The notes below the pieces were generated by a model. The model made no database searches, was not told where the DNA came from, and worked only from the letters and a program-made list of their open reading frames with translations. Position numbers and translations under genes: made by a program. Below are positions 7,450 to 13,615 of a DNA stretch of 14,017 nt, in pieces; positions within the stretch are counted from its first letter, which is position 1; each line of letters starts with the position of its first letter. The DNA is from Halobacteriales archaeon SW_9_67_25 (GTDB lineage Archaea; Halobacteriota; Halobacteria; Halobacteriales; Haloarculaceae). The stretch spans positions 1-14,017 of the forward strand of contig PXSU01000070.1 of NCBI GenBank assembly GCA_003022745.1. The letters are read 5' to 3'.

Positions 7450-7566
7450 TCAATCACCCTCCAGCATCTGGTAGGCGATTCCAACCACTGACAGGAGAAA
7501 GCCCAGCGTCGTCAAATTGAGCGGGTTCGTTCCCGGAGTTCGAAAAAAAGCCCCGCTGGCGGCCAT
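7450..7566 (-). other. Shifted-frame C-terminal membrane segment of the propeller gene, or separate 38-residue ORF
   Basis: In the alternative minus-strand frame an ATG at 7566 opens 38 codons ending at a TGA at 7450, one base before the next gene. The product is MAASGAFFRTPG, then a likely membrane helix (LNLTTLGFLLSVVGIAYQML), then EGD. Codon third positions look haloarchaeal in this frame after the T7 run and in the main frame before it. The simplest reading is that this is the anchor of the propeller protein, separated by a one-base change in the T7 run. A separate overlapping microprotein gene is possible. Confidence 0.55.
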
Positions 7567-8146
7567 CCGCGTCCTGGGCGCCCCCAGTGGCGTCTCCGGA
7601 CGCCCCCGTGCTCTCTGCGTCACCCGACGGCTGGCTCGCAGTCTCCGCGTCTCCTGTCTGCTGTGTGTCGCTCGTTTCCTGGTCCGAACCGGTCCGTATC
7701 GCGATCACATCCAGTCCGGCCAGGACAAAGAGCGTGCCCCCGGAGAGTGCCATGGGATCGAACGCCTGTCCGGTTTCCAGGCGCCAGCGTTCCTCCCCTG
7801 TCTGGACATCCAGCCCGTATATCGTGCCTCCCGAACTCCCGGCGATGACGAGTTCCTCTGTCATCGCAGGCCCCGTGGATTCGGTCTCTCCGACAGTCTC
7901 GAAGCGCCATATCTCGTCCCCGCTCTCGCTGTCCAGGCCGTACACGTTCCCGGCGGCGTCGCCCTGGTACATCGGCCAGCCGGAGTCCGGTACTGCACGA
8001 GGATCCGAGTCACTGCTCTGGTACTGTGTCTCCACAAGTCGGCCTGTTCCTGCCGTCTGTGTCTCCCGACCGGCACCCTGTCGCCGGCGCCACAATCCAC
8101 TGGTCGGCAACAGTACAGAGCCGTGCAGGAAATCCCGTCTGTTCAT
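7454..8146 (-). CDS. PQQ-like beta-propeller repeat protein, shortened and frameshifted (probable pseudogene)
   Basis: The product resembles secreted haloarchaeal beta-propeller proteins built of PQQ-like repeats (GNVYGLDSESGDEIWRF; GGTIYGLDVQTGEERWRL). Only two to three blades remain, where relatives usually have about seven or eight. WPMYQGDAA (57-65), which normally opens the propeller, runs straight into a late repeat at residue 66, as if the middle had been removed in frame. The N-terminus MNRRDFLHGSVLL is Tat-like but lacks a good hydrophobic core. A low-complexity Gln/Ser/Asp/Gly linker follows from about residue 153. After the run of seven T (coding strand; 7543-7549) the listed frame loses haloarchaeal third-position GC, while another frame encodes a membrane helix. 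ATG 8146 fits the promoter better than the GTG at 8173. The protein is probably non-functional, or its C-terminus needs slippage. Confidence 0.65.
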   Translation of the reverse strand: MNRRDFLHGSVLLPTSGLWRRRQGAGRETQTAGTGRLVETQYQSSDSDPRAVPDSGWPMYQGDAAGNVYGLDSESGDEIWRFETVGETESTGPAMTEELVIAGSSGGTIYGLDVQTGEERWRLETGQAFDPMALSGGTLFVLAGLDVIAIRTGSDQETSDTQQTGDAETASQPSGDAESTGASGDATGGAQDADGRQRGFFSNSGNEPAQFDDAGLSPVSGWNRLPDAGG

Positions 8147-8383
8147 AAAATCCTTTACACTGATAGAATTCACCAGTAGTTGATAAATATTATCTAGATT
8201 TTATGATGTTTTTTCGGTCTCCGGTGACACTTCTTTCTTCCCCCGACGGCACCGGCCTCTGACTGCTGGCAAGGCAGCCCACAATCCCGACCAGGGGGTC
8301 CCTAGCCACAGGATTCGTCGAGATGACAGGCTCCTTTGCGGGCGAAACGAGATGTTATTACTCGCGCAACGAAACACACAGAT
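8147..8383. promoter_or_regulatory. AT-rich divergent promoter region
   Basis: This is the least GC-rich stretch of the window near its left side. On the minus strand GATAATATTTATC (8182-8194), a near-perfect palindrome with GATAA/TTATC arms, acts as the TATA region of the propeller gene and predicts a start about 16 nt before ATG 8146. On the plus strand TTATTA (8355-8360) is 26 nt before the DsbA-like ATG at 8384 and fits a leaderless mRNA. I see no gene between 8195 and 8350. Confidence 0.5.
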
Positions 8384-9109
8384 ATGGATAGAGCCGCTCG
8401 AGGATACTCGAGACGCTGCGCATTGAGAGTGGTGGGGGGTGCAACTCTGGGAGTTCTGGCCGGCTGTACCGGTGGTTCTGGAGCCAGTGGTGATGGCGAG
8501 AGCGGGAACGAGGGGGGAAGCGGAGACGGGGAAACCGACGCGCCGGGGACACCCATCGGGGAGCAACTCCCGGCACCGGTGAAAGGCGACGCCGACGCGG
8601 ACGTCACCCTCGCCGTCTTTGAGGACTACGCCTGCCCGCACTGTGCCGACTACAACGTCGAGGGGTTCCCCGAACTGGCCGCGGAGTACGTCGACCCGGG
8701 CGAGATCAGGTACGAGCACCGCGACCTGCCGATTCCGGTGGCCGATCCGGGCTCTTTCCAGGCCGCCAACGCGGCCCGCGCGGTCCAGGACCGCCACGGT
8801 GACGAGGCCTTCTGGGAGTATGCTGCAGTGTTGTTCGAGCGCTCCGGCGAGATTCCGGGTGGAGCACCCGACATCTTCGGGACCATCGCCGACGAACAGG
8901 GGCACGACAGCGAGGCCATCCGCGCTGCTGCAGCCGACCGGGTCTACGAGGGAACCGTCCAGGCCGACCGCGAGGAGGGGGTCGAACTGGGCGTCGAGGC
9001 CACCCCGTCGTTCGTGCTGGACGGCGAGGTGGTCGCCTCTGGGTACGGGTCCGGCACGGTCGAGGAGGTGTCGGCCGCGATCGAGGCGGCGCTGTCCGAA
9101 ACTGGCTAA
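8384..9109 (+). CDS. DsbA-family thioredoxin-fold lipoprotein
   Basis: The 241-residue protein is exported and lipid-anchored. It has a twin-arginine SRR near the N-terminus, a hydrophobic stretch and a lipobox LAGC (Cys28), then a Gly/Ser/Asp/Glu-rich tether (29-57). The thioredoxin-fold domain carries CPHC (84-87) after VTLAVFEDYA, and the matching cis-proline segment EATPSFVLDGE near the C-terminus. It should make, break or rearrange disulfides on proteins outside the membrane. All motifs are intact. The start is the ATG at 8384, 26 nt after a TATA-like box; an upstream TTG frame adds no signal features. The trm56 gene follows after 24 nt with no obvious promoter, so they may share a transcript. 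Confidence 0.9.
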   Translation: MDRAARGYSRRCALRVVGGATLGVLAGCTGGSGASGDGESGNEGGSGDGETDAPGTPIGEQLPAPVKGDADADVTLAVFEDYACPHCADYNVEGFPELAAEYVDPGEIRYEHRDLPIPVADPGSFQAANAARAVQDRHGDEAFWEYAAVLFERSGEIPGGAPDIFGTIADEQGHDSEAIRAAAADRVYEGTVQADREEGVELGVEATPSFVLDGEVVASGYGSGTVEEVSAAIEAALSETG

Positions 9110-9133
9110 CCCGGCGAGTCCCTCCCCTGAGAC

Positions 9134-9673
9134 ATGCAGGGGACACCCGAGGTGGCGGTGTTGCGCCTGGGCCACCGGCCGGGCCGGGACGAGCGGATGA
9201 CGACCCACGTCGGGCTGACGGCCCGCGCGCTGGGGGCCGACCGCGTCGTCTTGGCCGGCGAGGGCGCCAGCCGCCAAGACACTGTCGAGGACATCACCGA
9301 GCGGTTCGGCGGCCCCTTCGCCGTCGGGACGACCGACAGCCCACACGCGCTCTTCGGGGGCTGGGACGGCGACGTCGTCCACCTGACGATGTACGGACTT
9401 CCGGTCCAGAACGTACAAGACGACATCCGGACCGCCTTCGAGACCGGAACGCCCCTTCTTGTCGTCGTCGGCGCCGGAAAAGTCCCTTTCGAGGTCTACG
9501 AGGCCGCCGACCACAACGTCGCCGTCACGAACCAGCCCCACTCGGAGGTGGCCTCGCTGGCCGTCTTCCTCGACCGACTCTACGAGGGCCAGGAACTCGA
9601 CCGCGAGTGGGAGGACACCGAGCAGGTGGTCGTCCCCCAGGCGACGGGCAAGCGAGTCGAAACCGACGGATAA
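9134..9673 (+). CDS. trm56: tRNA (cytidine(56)-2'-O)-methyltransferase Trm56
   Basis: This SPOUT-class enzyme puts a methyl group on the ribose of C56 in the tRNA T-loop, using S-adenosylmethionine. The 179-residue sequence has the family's opening (VAVLRLGHRPGRDERMTTHV, residues 7-26) and VVHLTMYG. It also has the C-terminal knot region that binds the cofactor (LLVVVGAGKVPFEVYE, then NVAVTNQPHSEVASLAVFLDRL). Length is normal and nothing is missing. The ATG at 9134 precedes the conserved N-terminus by only a few residues, so the start is secure. Two strong hairpins follow the stop and probably end the transcript. Confidence 0.93.
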   Translation: MQGTPEVAVLRLGHRPGRDERMTTHVGLTARALGADRVVLAGEGASRQDTVEDITERFGGPFAVGTTDSPHALFGGWDGDVVHLTMYGLPVQNVQDDIRTAFETGTPLLVVVGAGKVPFEVYEAADHNVAVTNQPHSEVASLAVFLDRLYEGQELDREWEDTEQVVVPQATGKRVETDG

Positions 9674-9706
9674 GACCGGCCCGCGAGCGAAGCGAGCGGG
9701 CCGGTC
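9674..9706 (+). terminator. Hairpin 1 after trm56 (11-bp stem)
   Basis: GACCGGCCCGC (9674-9684) and GCGGGCCGGTC (9696-9706) are perfectly complementary around an 11-nt loop, GAGCGAAGCGA. The stem starts on the base after the trm56 stop codon. It lacks a T-run, so a role in mRNA 3'-end processing or stability is as likely as termination. Confidence 0.5.
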
Positions 9707-9740
9707 GCCAGGACAGCAGGCGGGTAGCGGTAGGCGGTAG

Positions 9741-9767
9741 AAAACGGCGAGCGAAGCGAGCCGTTTT
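9741..9767 (+). terminator. Hairpin 2 after trm56 (8-bp stem ending in TTTT)
   Basis: AAAACGGC (9741-9748) and GCCGTTTT (9760-9767) pair around the same 11-nt loop, GAGCGAAGCGA, as the preceding hairpin. The A-run and T-run make it a plausible terminator in both directions. Together the two hairpins separate trm56 from the tfe promoter. Confidence 0.5.
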
Positions 9768-9777
9768 GTGGCGATGG

Positions 9778-9783
9778 TTTTAA
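9778..9783 (+). promoter_or_regulatory. TATA box of the tfe operon
   Basis: TTTTAA is centred about 28 nt before the tfe ATG at 9809, so transcription should start within a few bases of the start codon. Confidence 0.6.
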
Positions 9784-9808
9784 CAGCGACAGAGCCCGAG
9801 CGAATGTA

Positions 9809-10261
9809 ATGGCTTTTGAGGAACTCCTGGAGGACCCGGTCATACAGAAGTACCTCCACGAACTCGTCGGGCCCAAGGGGATGCCCGTCGCGGCGGCGCC
9901 GCCGGACGGCGAGGGGACCGAGAGTTACCGCCGGTTGCGCGACGAGGACTCGGGCTGGCTCACCTACCTCTGGACCTTCGAGTACGACAAGGTCCCCGAG
10001 CAACTCGAGGAGGAGATGCACCGGCTGCTGGCGGGCCTGGATGAGCGCCGGGAATACGAGCAGACCCACGAGTTCTACCTCTGTGAGAACTGTGGCATCC
10101 GCTTCGAGTTCGGCGAGGCGATGGACGTCGGCTTCGAGTGCCCCCAGTGTGGGTCCGGGCTGGAGACCATGGAGAACACGCGGCTGGTCGATGCGATGGA
10201 GGAGCGCATTGGGGCGTTGCGGGACGAACTCAACGTCGAGTCGGTGGACGTCGAGGGCTGA
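9809..10261 (+). CDS. tfe: Transcription initiation factor TFE (alpha), lacking most of the winged helix
   Basis: TFE helps RNA polymerase, TBP and TFB open the promoter. The 150-residue sequence has the exact family N-terminus (DPVIQKYLHELVGPKGMPVA), the region after the winged helix (YRRLRDEDSGWLTYLWTFEY) and the zinc ribbon (Cys92, Cys95, Cys111, Cys114). The helical C-terminus is also present. Between PPDGE (31-35) and YRR (40-42) only GTES remains. Haloarchaeal relatives, as I recall them, have about 31 residues there (like TDEELAEELDLELNDVRRAL and LYENDLA), forming the core helices of the winged-helix domain. About 27 residues therefore seem missing, in frame. The protein may be impaired, or the sequence may be misassembled here. 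The ATG at 9809 is supported by the conserved MAFEELL start. The stop overlaps the DUF2110 gene start as TGATG. Confidence 0.9.
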   Translation: MAFEELLEDPVIQKYLHELVGPKGMPVAAAPPDGEGTESYRRLRDEDSGWLTYLWTFEYDKVPEQLEEEMHRLLAGLDERREYEQTHEFYLCENCGIRFEFGEAMDVGFECPQCGSGLETMENTRLVDAMEERIGALRDELNVESVDVEG

Positions 10262-10926
10262 TGGTCGTCCTCGCAACCAAGGTGTACGTGTCGGGCGACG
10301 CCAGCGAGCGCGCGCTCTCCGGCCTGGATGCGATGGTCGCGGAGGAGTTCGGTGACCTGGACGTGACCTACGAGGTCGGCCTCCGCGACGACGGCTTCCC
10401 GTCGGTGACCGTCGAGGGGCCGGATGCGACCGTCGGGCGCAACCTCCTCCGGGAGCGGTGGGGAGCCATCACACCACACCTCGAGGAAGGTGCCGTCCAC
10501 GTCGGGACCCTCGAATCCTGGGACGAGGACGGGTTCGTCCTCGACGCCGGCGAATCGGTGCGTATCCCAACCGGCGAACTGGGACTCGGCCCCGGCTTAC
10601 CGTCCCAGGTCCGGACGCGCTTTGGCCTCGTCCAGCACCTCCCACTGCGGTTCGTGGCGGGCGAGGTGCCCCGGCTCGCAGACGCCGAGCGCGACCGCCT
10701 CTTCGAGTGGAGGCGGGGGCCCGGCAGGGTGAACGTCAACAGCGCGACGCGCTCGGAGATCCGGGCGACGGTCAACCGCGCGGGCCACGCCGAGGACGTC
10801 GTCACCGTCGAACGGCTGGGCCTCCTCGAGGGGAGTATCGTCTGTCGCGAGGGGACCGACCCGCCCGGCCTGCTCGCGAGTATCGGCGAGTACCTGCCCG
10901 CGGAACTGCTCTGTGTCGTGCCATGA
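10261..10926 (+). CDS. DUF2110 family archaeal protein
   Basis: The 221-residue cytoplasmic protein follows tfe with a TGATG overlap, an arrangement I recall as common in haloarchaea, which suggests a link to transcription. Its biochemical function is not known. By eye there is an N-terminal alpha/beta part (1-75), then an S1/OB-like stretch (GTLESWDEDGFVLDAGESVR, 82-101, then IPTGELGLG). A conserved GLVQHLPLRFV (122-132) follows, and then VNVNSATRSEIRATVNRAG (157-175), which resembles one helix-hairpin-helix unit. These resemblances would fit nucleic-acid binding but are inference. The length is normal and the gene is intact. The start at 10261 is set by the overlap; an upstream frame from 10138 lies inside tfe. 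Confidence 0.85.
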   Translation: MVVLATKVYVSGDASERALSGLDAMVAEEFGDLDVTYEVGLRDDGFPSVTVEGPDATVGRNLLRERWGAITPHLEEGAVHVGTLESWDEDGFVLDAGESVRIPTGELGLGPGLPSQVRTRFGLVQHLPLRFVAGEVPRLADAERDRLFEWRRGPGRVNVNSATRSEIRATVNRAGHAEDVVTVERLGLLEGSIVCREGTDPPGLLASIGEYLPAELLCVVP

Positions 10927-11681
10927 ACAGGCGCGTCCTCGCGGGGCTGGCACTGGTCGCCGTTCTCCTGCTTGCGGGGTGTTTTGGCCCCTCGGAGATT
11001 CCCGAAGAGGACCTGACTGGCGAGGCGAGTTACGACTGGGAGACCAACGCCACGACGACGTTCAATCTCTCGCGGTCCTCCTACACCACGGTCGTCGAGA
11101 TACAGAACCGGACCGAACTGACCGTCTGGCAGCGCGACCGGCTGGGCACGGACAACCCGGTCGACCTCCAGGCGCTCCAGTTCCGGTTCGAGAACGGGAC
11201 GGTCGTCAACGCCACGCAGGCGAACCTCTCTGCGACGCGCACGGGTGACAACACCGTCATCGACCTCCCGGCCGAGAACGGGACGGTCGCCTACACCGCC
11301 GCCCGGACGGGCAAGCGGTTCAGCGCGCCCGCATTCGTCGAGGGCAGTTACGAACTGCTACTGCCACCCTCGACACGGATCGGCGTCCCGCTGCTCTCCC
11401 AGGCCAGCCCCGGCGGCTACTCGACGAGCGTCTCCGAGGACCGCATGACCGTCAGGTGGGACGAAGTGTCCGACGGGACGCTGACGGTCCGGTACTACCT
11501 CCAGCGGGACCTCCTGCTGTTTGGCGGCCTGGCAGCCATCGTACTCCTCGCGGGTGGGGGCGGGTCGGTGTACTACCTCTGGCAACTCCGGACGCTGGAG
11601 GAGCGGCGCAAACAGATGGGTGACGACATCGACTACGACGAGGACCCCCGCGACGACGGGCCGCCGCCGGGGATGGGCTAA
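10923..11681 (+). CDS. DUF5803-like membrane-anchored lipoprotein
   Basis: The 252-residue protein has a lipoprotein signal (RRVLAGLALVAVLLLAGC, Cys20) and an extracellular domain. A C-terminal membrane helix (about 197-219, LLLFGGLAAIVLLAGGGG) is followed by a charged cytoplasmic tail (LEERRKQMGDDIDYDEDPRD). The outer domain carries seven Asn-x-Ser/Thr sites (Asn42, 48, 62, 91, 96, 101, 119), so heavy N-glycosylation is likely. It overlaps the DUF2110 stop as ATGA and is the third gene of the tfe operon. I believe this is the haloarchaeal family DUF5803, but the number is from memory and the function is unknown. The gene looks complete. Confidence 0.8.
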   Translation: MNRRVLAGLALVAVLLLAGCFGPSEIPEEDLTGEASYDWETNATTTFNLSRSSYTTVVEIQNRTELTVWQRDRLGTDNPVDLQALQFRFENGTVVNATQANLSATRTGDNTVIDLPAENGTVAYTAARTGKRFSAPAFVEGSYELLLPPSTRIGVPLLSQASPGGYSTSVSEDRMTVRWDEVSDGTLTVRYYLQRDLLLFGGLAAIVLLAGGGGSVYYLWQLRTLEERRKQMGDDIDYDEDPRDDGPPPGMG

Positions 11682-11716
11682 CTCACGGGCGCAGGGTCGC
11701 CCGTGTGAACAGAGAG

Positions 11717-11723
11717 GTTTTAC
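11717..11723 (+). promoter_or_regulatory. TATA box of the cinA-like gene
   Basis: The run GTTTTAC is centred about 26 nt before the ATG at 11746, which fits a leaderless transcript. The short gap 11682-11745 holds nothing else. Confidence 0.55.
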
Positions 11724-11745
11724 CGGCTCGGCCGCAGGGTGTAGT

Positions 11746-12330
11746 ATGCGCGTCGCGCTCGTGTGTGTCGGCGACGAGTTGCTCGCCGGCGACACCGTCA
11801 ACACGAACGCCGCCTGGCTGGGCCGACGGCTCGGCGAGCGCGGCGTCACTGTCGGGCGCGTCTCGGTCGTCACGGACCGGGTGGCCGACATCGCCCGCGT
11901 CGTCAACGAGCCCCGCGCGGAGTACGACGCGGTCATCGTCACCGGTGGCCTCGGCCCCACACACGACCTCGCCGAGGGCACCGCCGACATCCCCGCAGAC
12001 GCGGAGATGCTCCCGAACCCCGAGGGCGTCGCTCCGGGCTGTATCGTCGAGGATGTCTACGTCCTGCCCGGGGTGCCGGCCGAGATGAAGGCGATGTTCG
12101 AACTTGTGGCCGGAGATTTCGCCGGCCAGCAGCGGTACGTCGAGACGATGACCGTCGACGAACCCGAGAGCGCGCTCGTCGACCGCTTTACCGACCTCCG
12201 CGAGCGCTACGACGTGCGCGTGGGCAGTTACCCCGGCGAAACCGTGCGTGTGAAGATCCACGGCACGGACCGCGGTGCCGTCGAGGAGGCCGCCAGGTGG
12301 CTCCGCGAGCGGGTCGAGGTCGCCGAGTAG
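11746..12330 (+). CDS. CinA-like molybdopterin-binding-domain protein, internally shortened
   Basis: The protein belongs to the competence/damage-inducible CinA N-terminal (MoaB/Mog-like) family. The start (RVALVCVGDELLAGDTVNTN, residues 2-21), VIVTGGLGPTHD (63-74), YVLPGVPAEMKAMF and VGSYPGETVRVKIHG are all conserved. It has 194 residues, where haloarchaeal relatives I recall have about 230-240. After GPTHD the usual DDVTM helix and the next 35 or so residues are absent, and the chain resumes at LAEGTADIP. The lost block carries the acidic DDxT-type active-site part of the MoaB-like fold, so activity is doubtful. The deletion is in frame, at about 11965-11970. The family role (pyrophosphatase or nicotinamide-nucleotide-related in other CinA proteins) cannot be transferred with confidence. 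Confidence 0.82.
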   Translation: MRVALVCVGDELLAGDTVNTNAAWLGRRLGERGVTVGRVSVVTDRVADIARVVNEPRAEYDAVIVTGGLGPTHDLAEGTADIPADAEMLPNPEGVAPGCIVEDVYVLPGVPAEMKAMFELVAGDFAGQQRYVETMTVDEPESALVDRFTDLRERYDVRVGSYPGETVRVKIHGTDRGAVEEAARWLRERVEVAE

Positions 12331-12339
12331 CGCGGCCGG

Positions 12340-12456
12340 CTACCGGTAGAGGTAGTCGAGCCAGAGTGCCGTCAACAGGAGACCGCCGAGCCCGACGACC
12401 CAGCCCGAGAGAGCGACGACGCCCTCGTTGACGCCGGCTTGCAGGAGTGCGCTCAT
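12340..12456 (-). CDS. 38-residue single-helix membrane microprotein
   Basis: The minus-strand ATG at 12456 opens a 38-codon frame ending in TAG at 12340. The product starts MSALLQAGVNEG, continues with a clear membrane helix (about 13-33, VVALSGWVVGLGGLLLTALWL) and ends in DYLYR. A TATA-like CTCTTAG (12481-12487) is about 28 nt upstream, correct for a leaderless mRNA, and third codon positions are GC-rich. It is divergent from the NAD kinase-like gene and convergent with the cinA-like gene. I recall similar short proteins in haloarchaeal genomes, but its role is unknown. Confidence 0.7.
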   Translation of the reverse strand: MSALLQAGVNEGVVALSGWVVGLGGLLLTALWLDYLYR

Positions 12457-12480
12457 GCGTCCGGGTGGGCCGCCCGCGGT

Positions 12481-12504
12481 CTAAGAGGTTCCGGTTGGCT
12501 TTTG
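12481..12504. promoter_or_regulatory. Divergent promoters for the microprotein and the NAD kinase-like gene
   Basis: On the minus strand CTCTTAG (12481-12487) serves the 38-residue microprotein. On the plus strand CTTTTG (12499-12504), about 26 nt before the ATG at 12528, serves the kinase gene. The two boxes are only about 12 nt apart, so the units may compete or be co-regulated. Confidence 0.45.
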
Positions 12505-12527
12505 CGGGCAGCGACCCTACGACGCGT

Positions 12528-13601
12528 ATGCGACGGATCGGCGTCGTCGTCAACCCGATTGCCGGCATGGGGGGTCGCGTCGGCCTGAAGGGCACCGACG
12601 GGAAAGTAGAGGAGGCCATAAATCGGGGTGCCCAGCCGCGGGCACCCGAGCGGGCCAGGGAGGCGCTGGTAGCCCTCCGCGAGGCCGGCGAGGAGGTAGC
12701 CGTCCTGACCTACGGCGGCGTCATGGGTGCGGACGTGGCTCGCGACGCGGGGTTCGACCCCGCTGTCGTCGGGCGTCCCGGCCGCGGTATCGGCGAGACC
12801 GGCCCGGACGATACCCGCGCAGCGGTCCGGGCGTTCGTCGACCCCGACGTCGACCTGATACTCTTCGTCGGGGGGGACGGCACCGCTGTCGACGTCGCGG
12901 AGACACTCGACGAACAGGACGCGGAGACGCCGATGCTGGGTGTCCCGGCCGGCGTGAAGGTCTACTCGGCGGTGTTCGCGGTCACGCCGCGGGCTGCCGG
13001 CGAGGTCGCGGCCACCTACGACCGGGTGGAGGCGGCCGAGGTCAACGACATCGACGAGGACCAGTACCGAGAGGGCGAGGTCCGGACGCAGTTGCGGGCC
13101 GTCGCCAACGTACCAGTCGACGACCGCCGCCAGGCGAGCAAGCAACTCGGCGGCGGCACCGTCGAGGGCATCGCCGAAGGGTTCGCCGCGACGGTCGCGG
13201 AGGGACGGACCTACGTCCTCGGACCGGGCAGTACCCTCGGCGAAATTAAAACGGCGCTCGGGTTCGAGGGGACGCCCCTCGGCGTGGACGTCTGGCGCGA
13301 CGGCGAGGTGCTCGTCCGCGACGGCGCCGAGTCGGACATCCTCGGGACCCTCGGCGCGGACAACACCGTCGTCGTCTCGCCCATCGGTGGCCAGGGATTC
13401 ATCTTCGGCCGTGGCAACCAGCAGATATCGCCCGCAGTCATCCGGCAGTCCGAGACCGAGGTGGTCGCCTCGCGCCGGAAACTCGACGGGACGGGCGTAC
13501 TCCGGGTCGACACCGGCGACGCCGAACTGGACGAGCAACTCCGGGGCTGGACGCGTGTGCGGGTCGGCCGCGTCGAGAAGCGCCTCGTCGAGGTCGTGTG
13601 A
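12528..13601 (+). CDS. ATP-NAD kinase family protein (COG3199/AcoX-like)
   Basis: The 357-residue protein belongs to the NAD kinase-like superfamily that transfers phosphate using a GGDGT motif. Visible features are VVVNPIAGMGGRVGLKGTDG (residues 7-26), LTYGGVMGAD, LFVGGDGTAVDVA (GGDGT 115-119) and MLGVPAGVKVYSAVFA. Further on are a segment following DIDEDQYREGE, TYVLGPGSTLGEIK and SPIGGQGFIFGRGNQQISP. It appears intact and of normal length for this archaeal subgroup, which differs from the main NAD kinase; the true phosphate acceptor in haloarchaea is not certain. The ATG at 12528 is preferred because it directly precedes the conserved RRIGVVVNP and has a TATA-like box 26 nt upstream. Extending to 12447 would cross the promoter. 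Confidence 0.88.
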   Translation: MRRIGVVVNPIAGMGGRVGLKGTDGKVEEAINRGAQPRAPERAREALVALREAGEEVAVLTYGGVMGADVARDAGFDPAVVGRPGRGIGETGPDDTRAAVRAFVDPDVDLILFVGGDGTAVDVAETLDEQDAETPMLGVPAGVKVYSAVFAVTPRAAGEVAATYDRVEAAEVNDIDEDQYREGEVRTQLRAVANVPVDDRRQASKQLGGGTVEGIAEGFAATVAEGRTYVLGPGSTLGEIKTALGFEGTPLGVDVWRDGEVLVRDGAESDILGTLGADNTVVVSPIGGQGFIFGRGNQQISPAVIRQSETEVVASRRKLDGTGVLRVDTGDAELDEQLRGWTRVRVGRVEKRLVEVV

Positions 13602-13615
13602 GCGTCGACAGTCCG

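Noticed and set aside
8147..8173. GTG start at 8173 for the propeller gene
   Set aside because: It lies only about 17 nt from the TATA centre, upstream of the expected transcription start, and MNRRDFL from 8146 makes a better Tat-like start.
8201..10276. A 691-codon open frame on the minus strand across dsbA-like, trm56 and tfe
   Set aside because: It lies opposite three recognised genes with complete family motifs; long antisense frames are common in GC-rich DNA. It has no recognisable domain or promoter.
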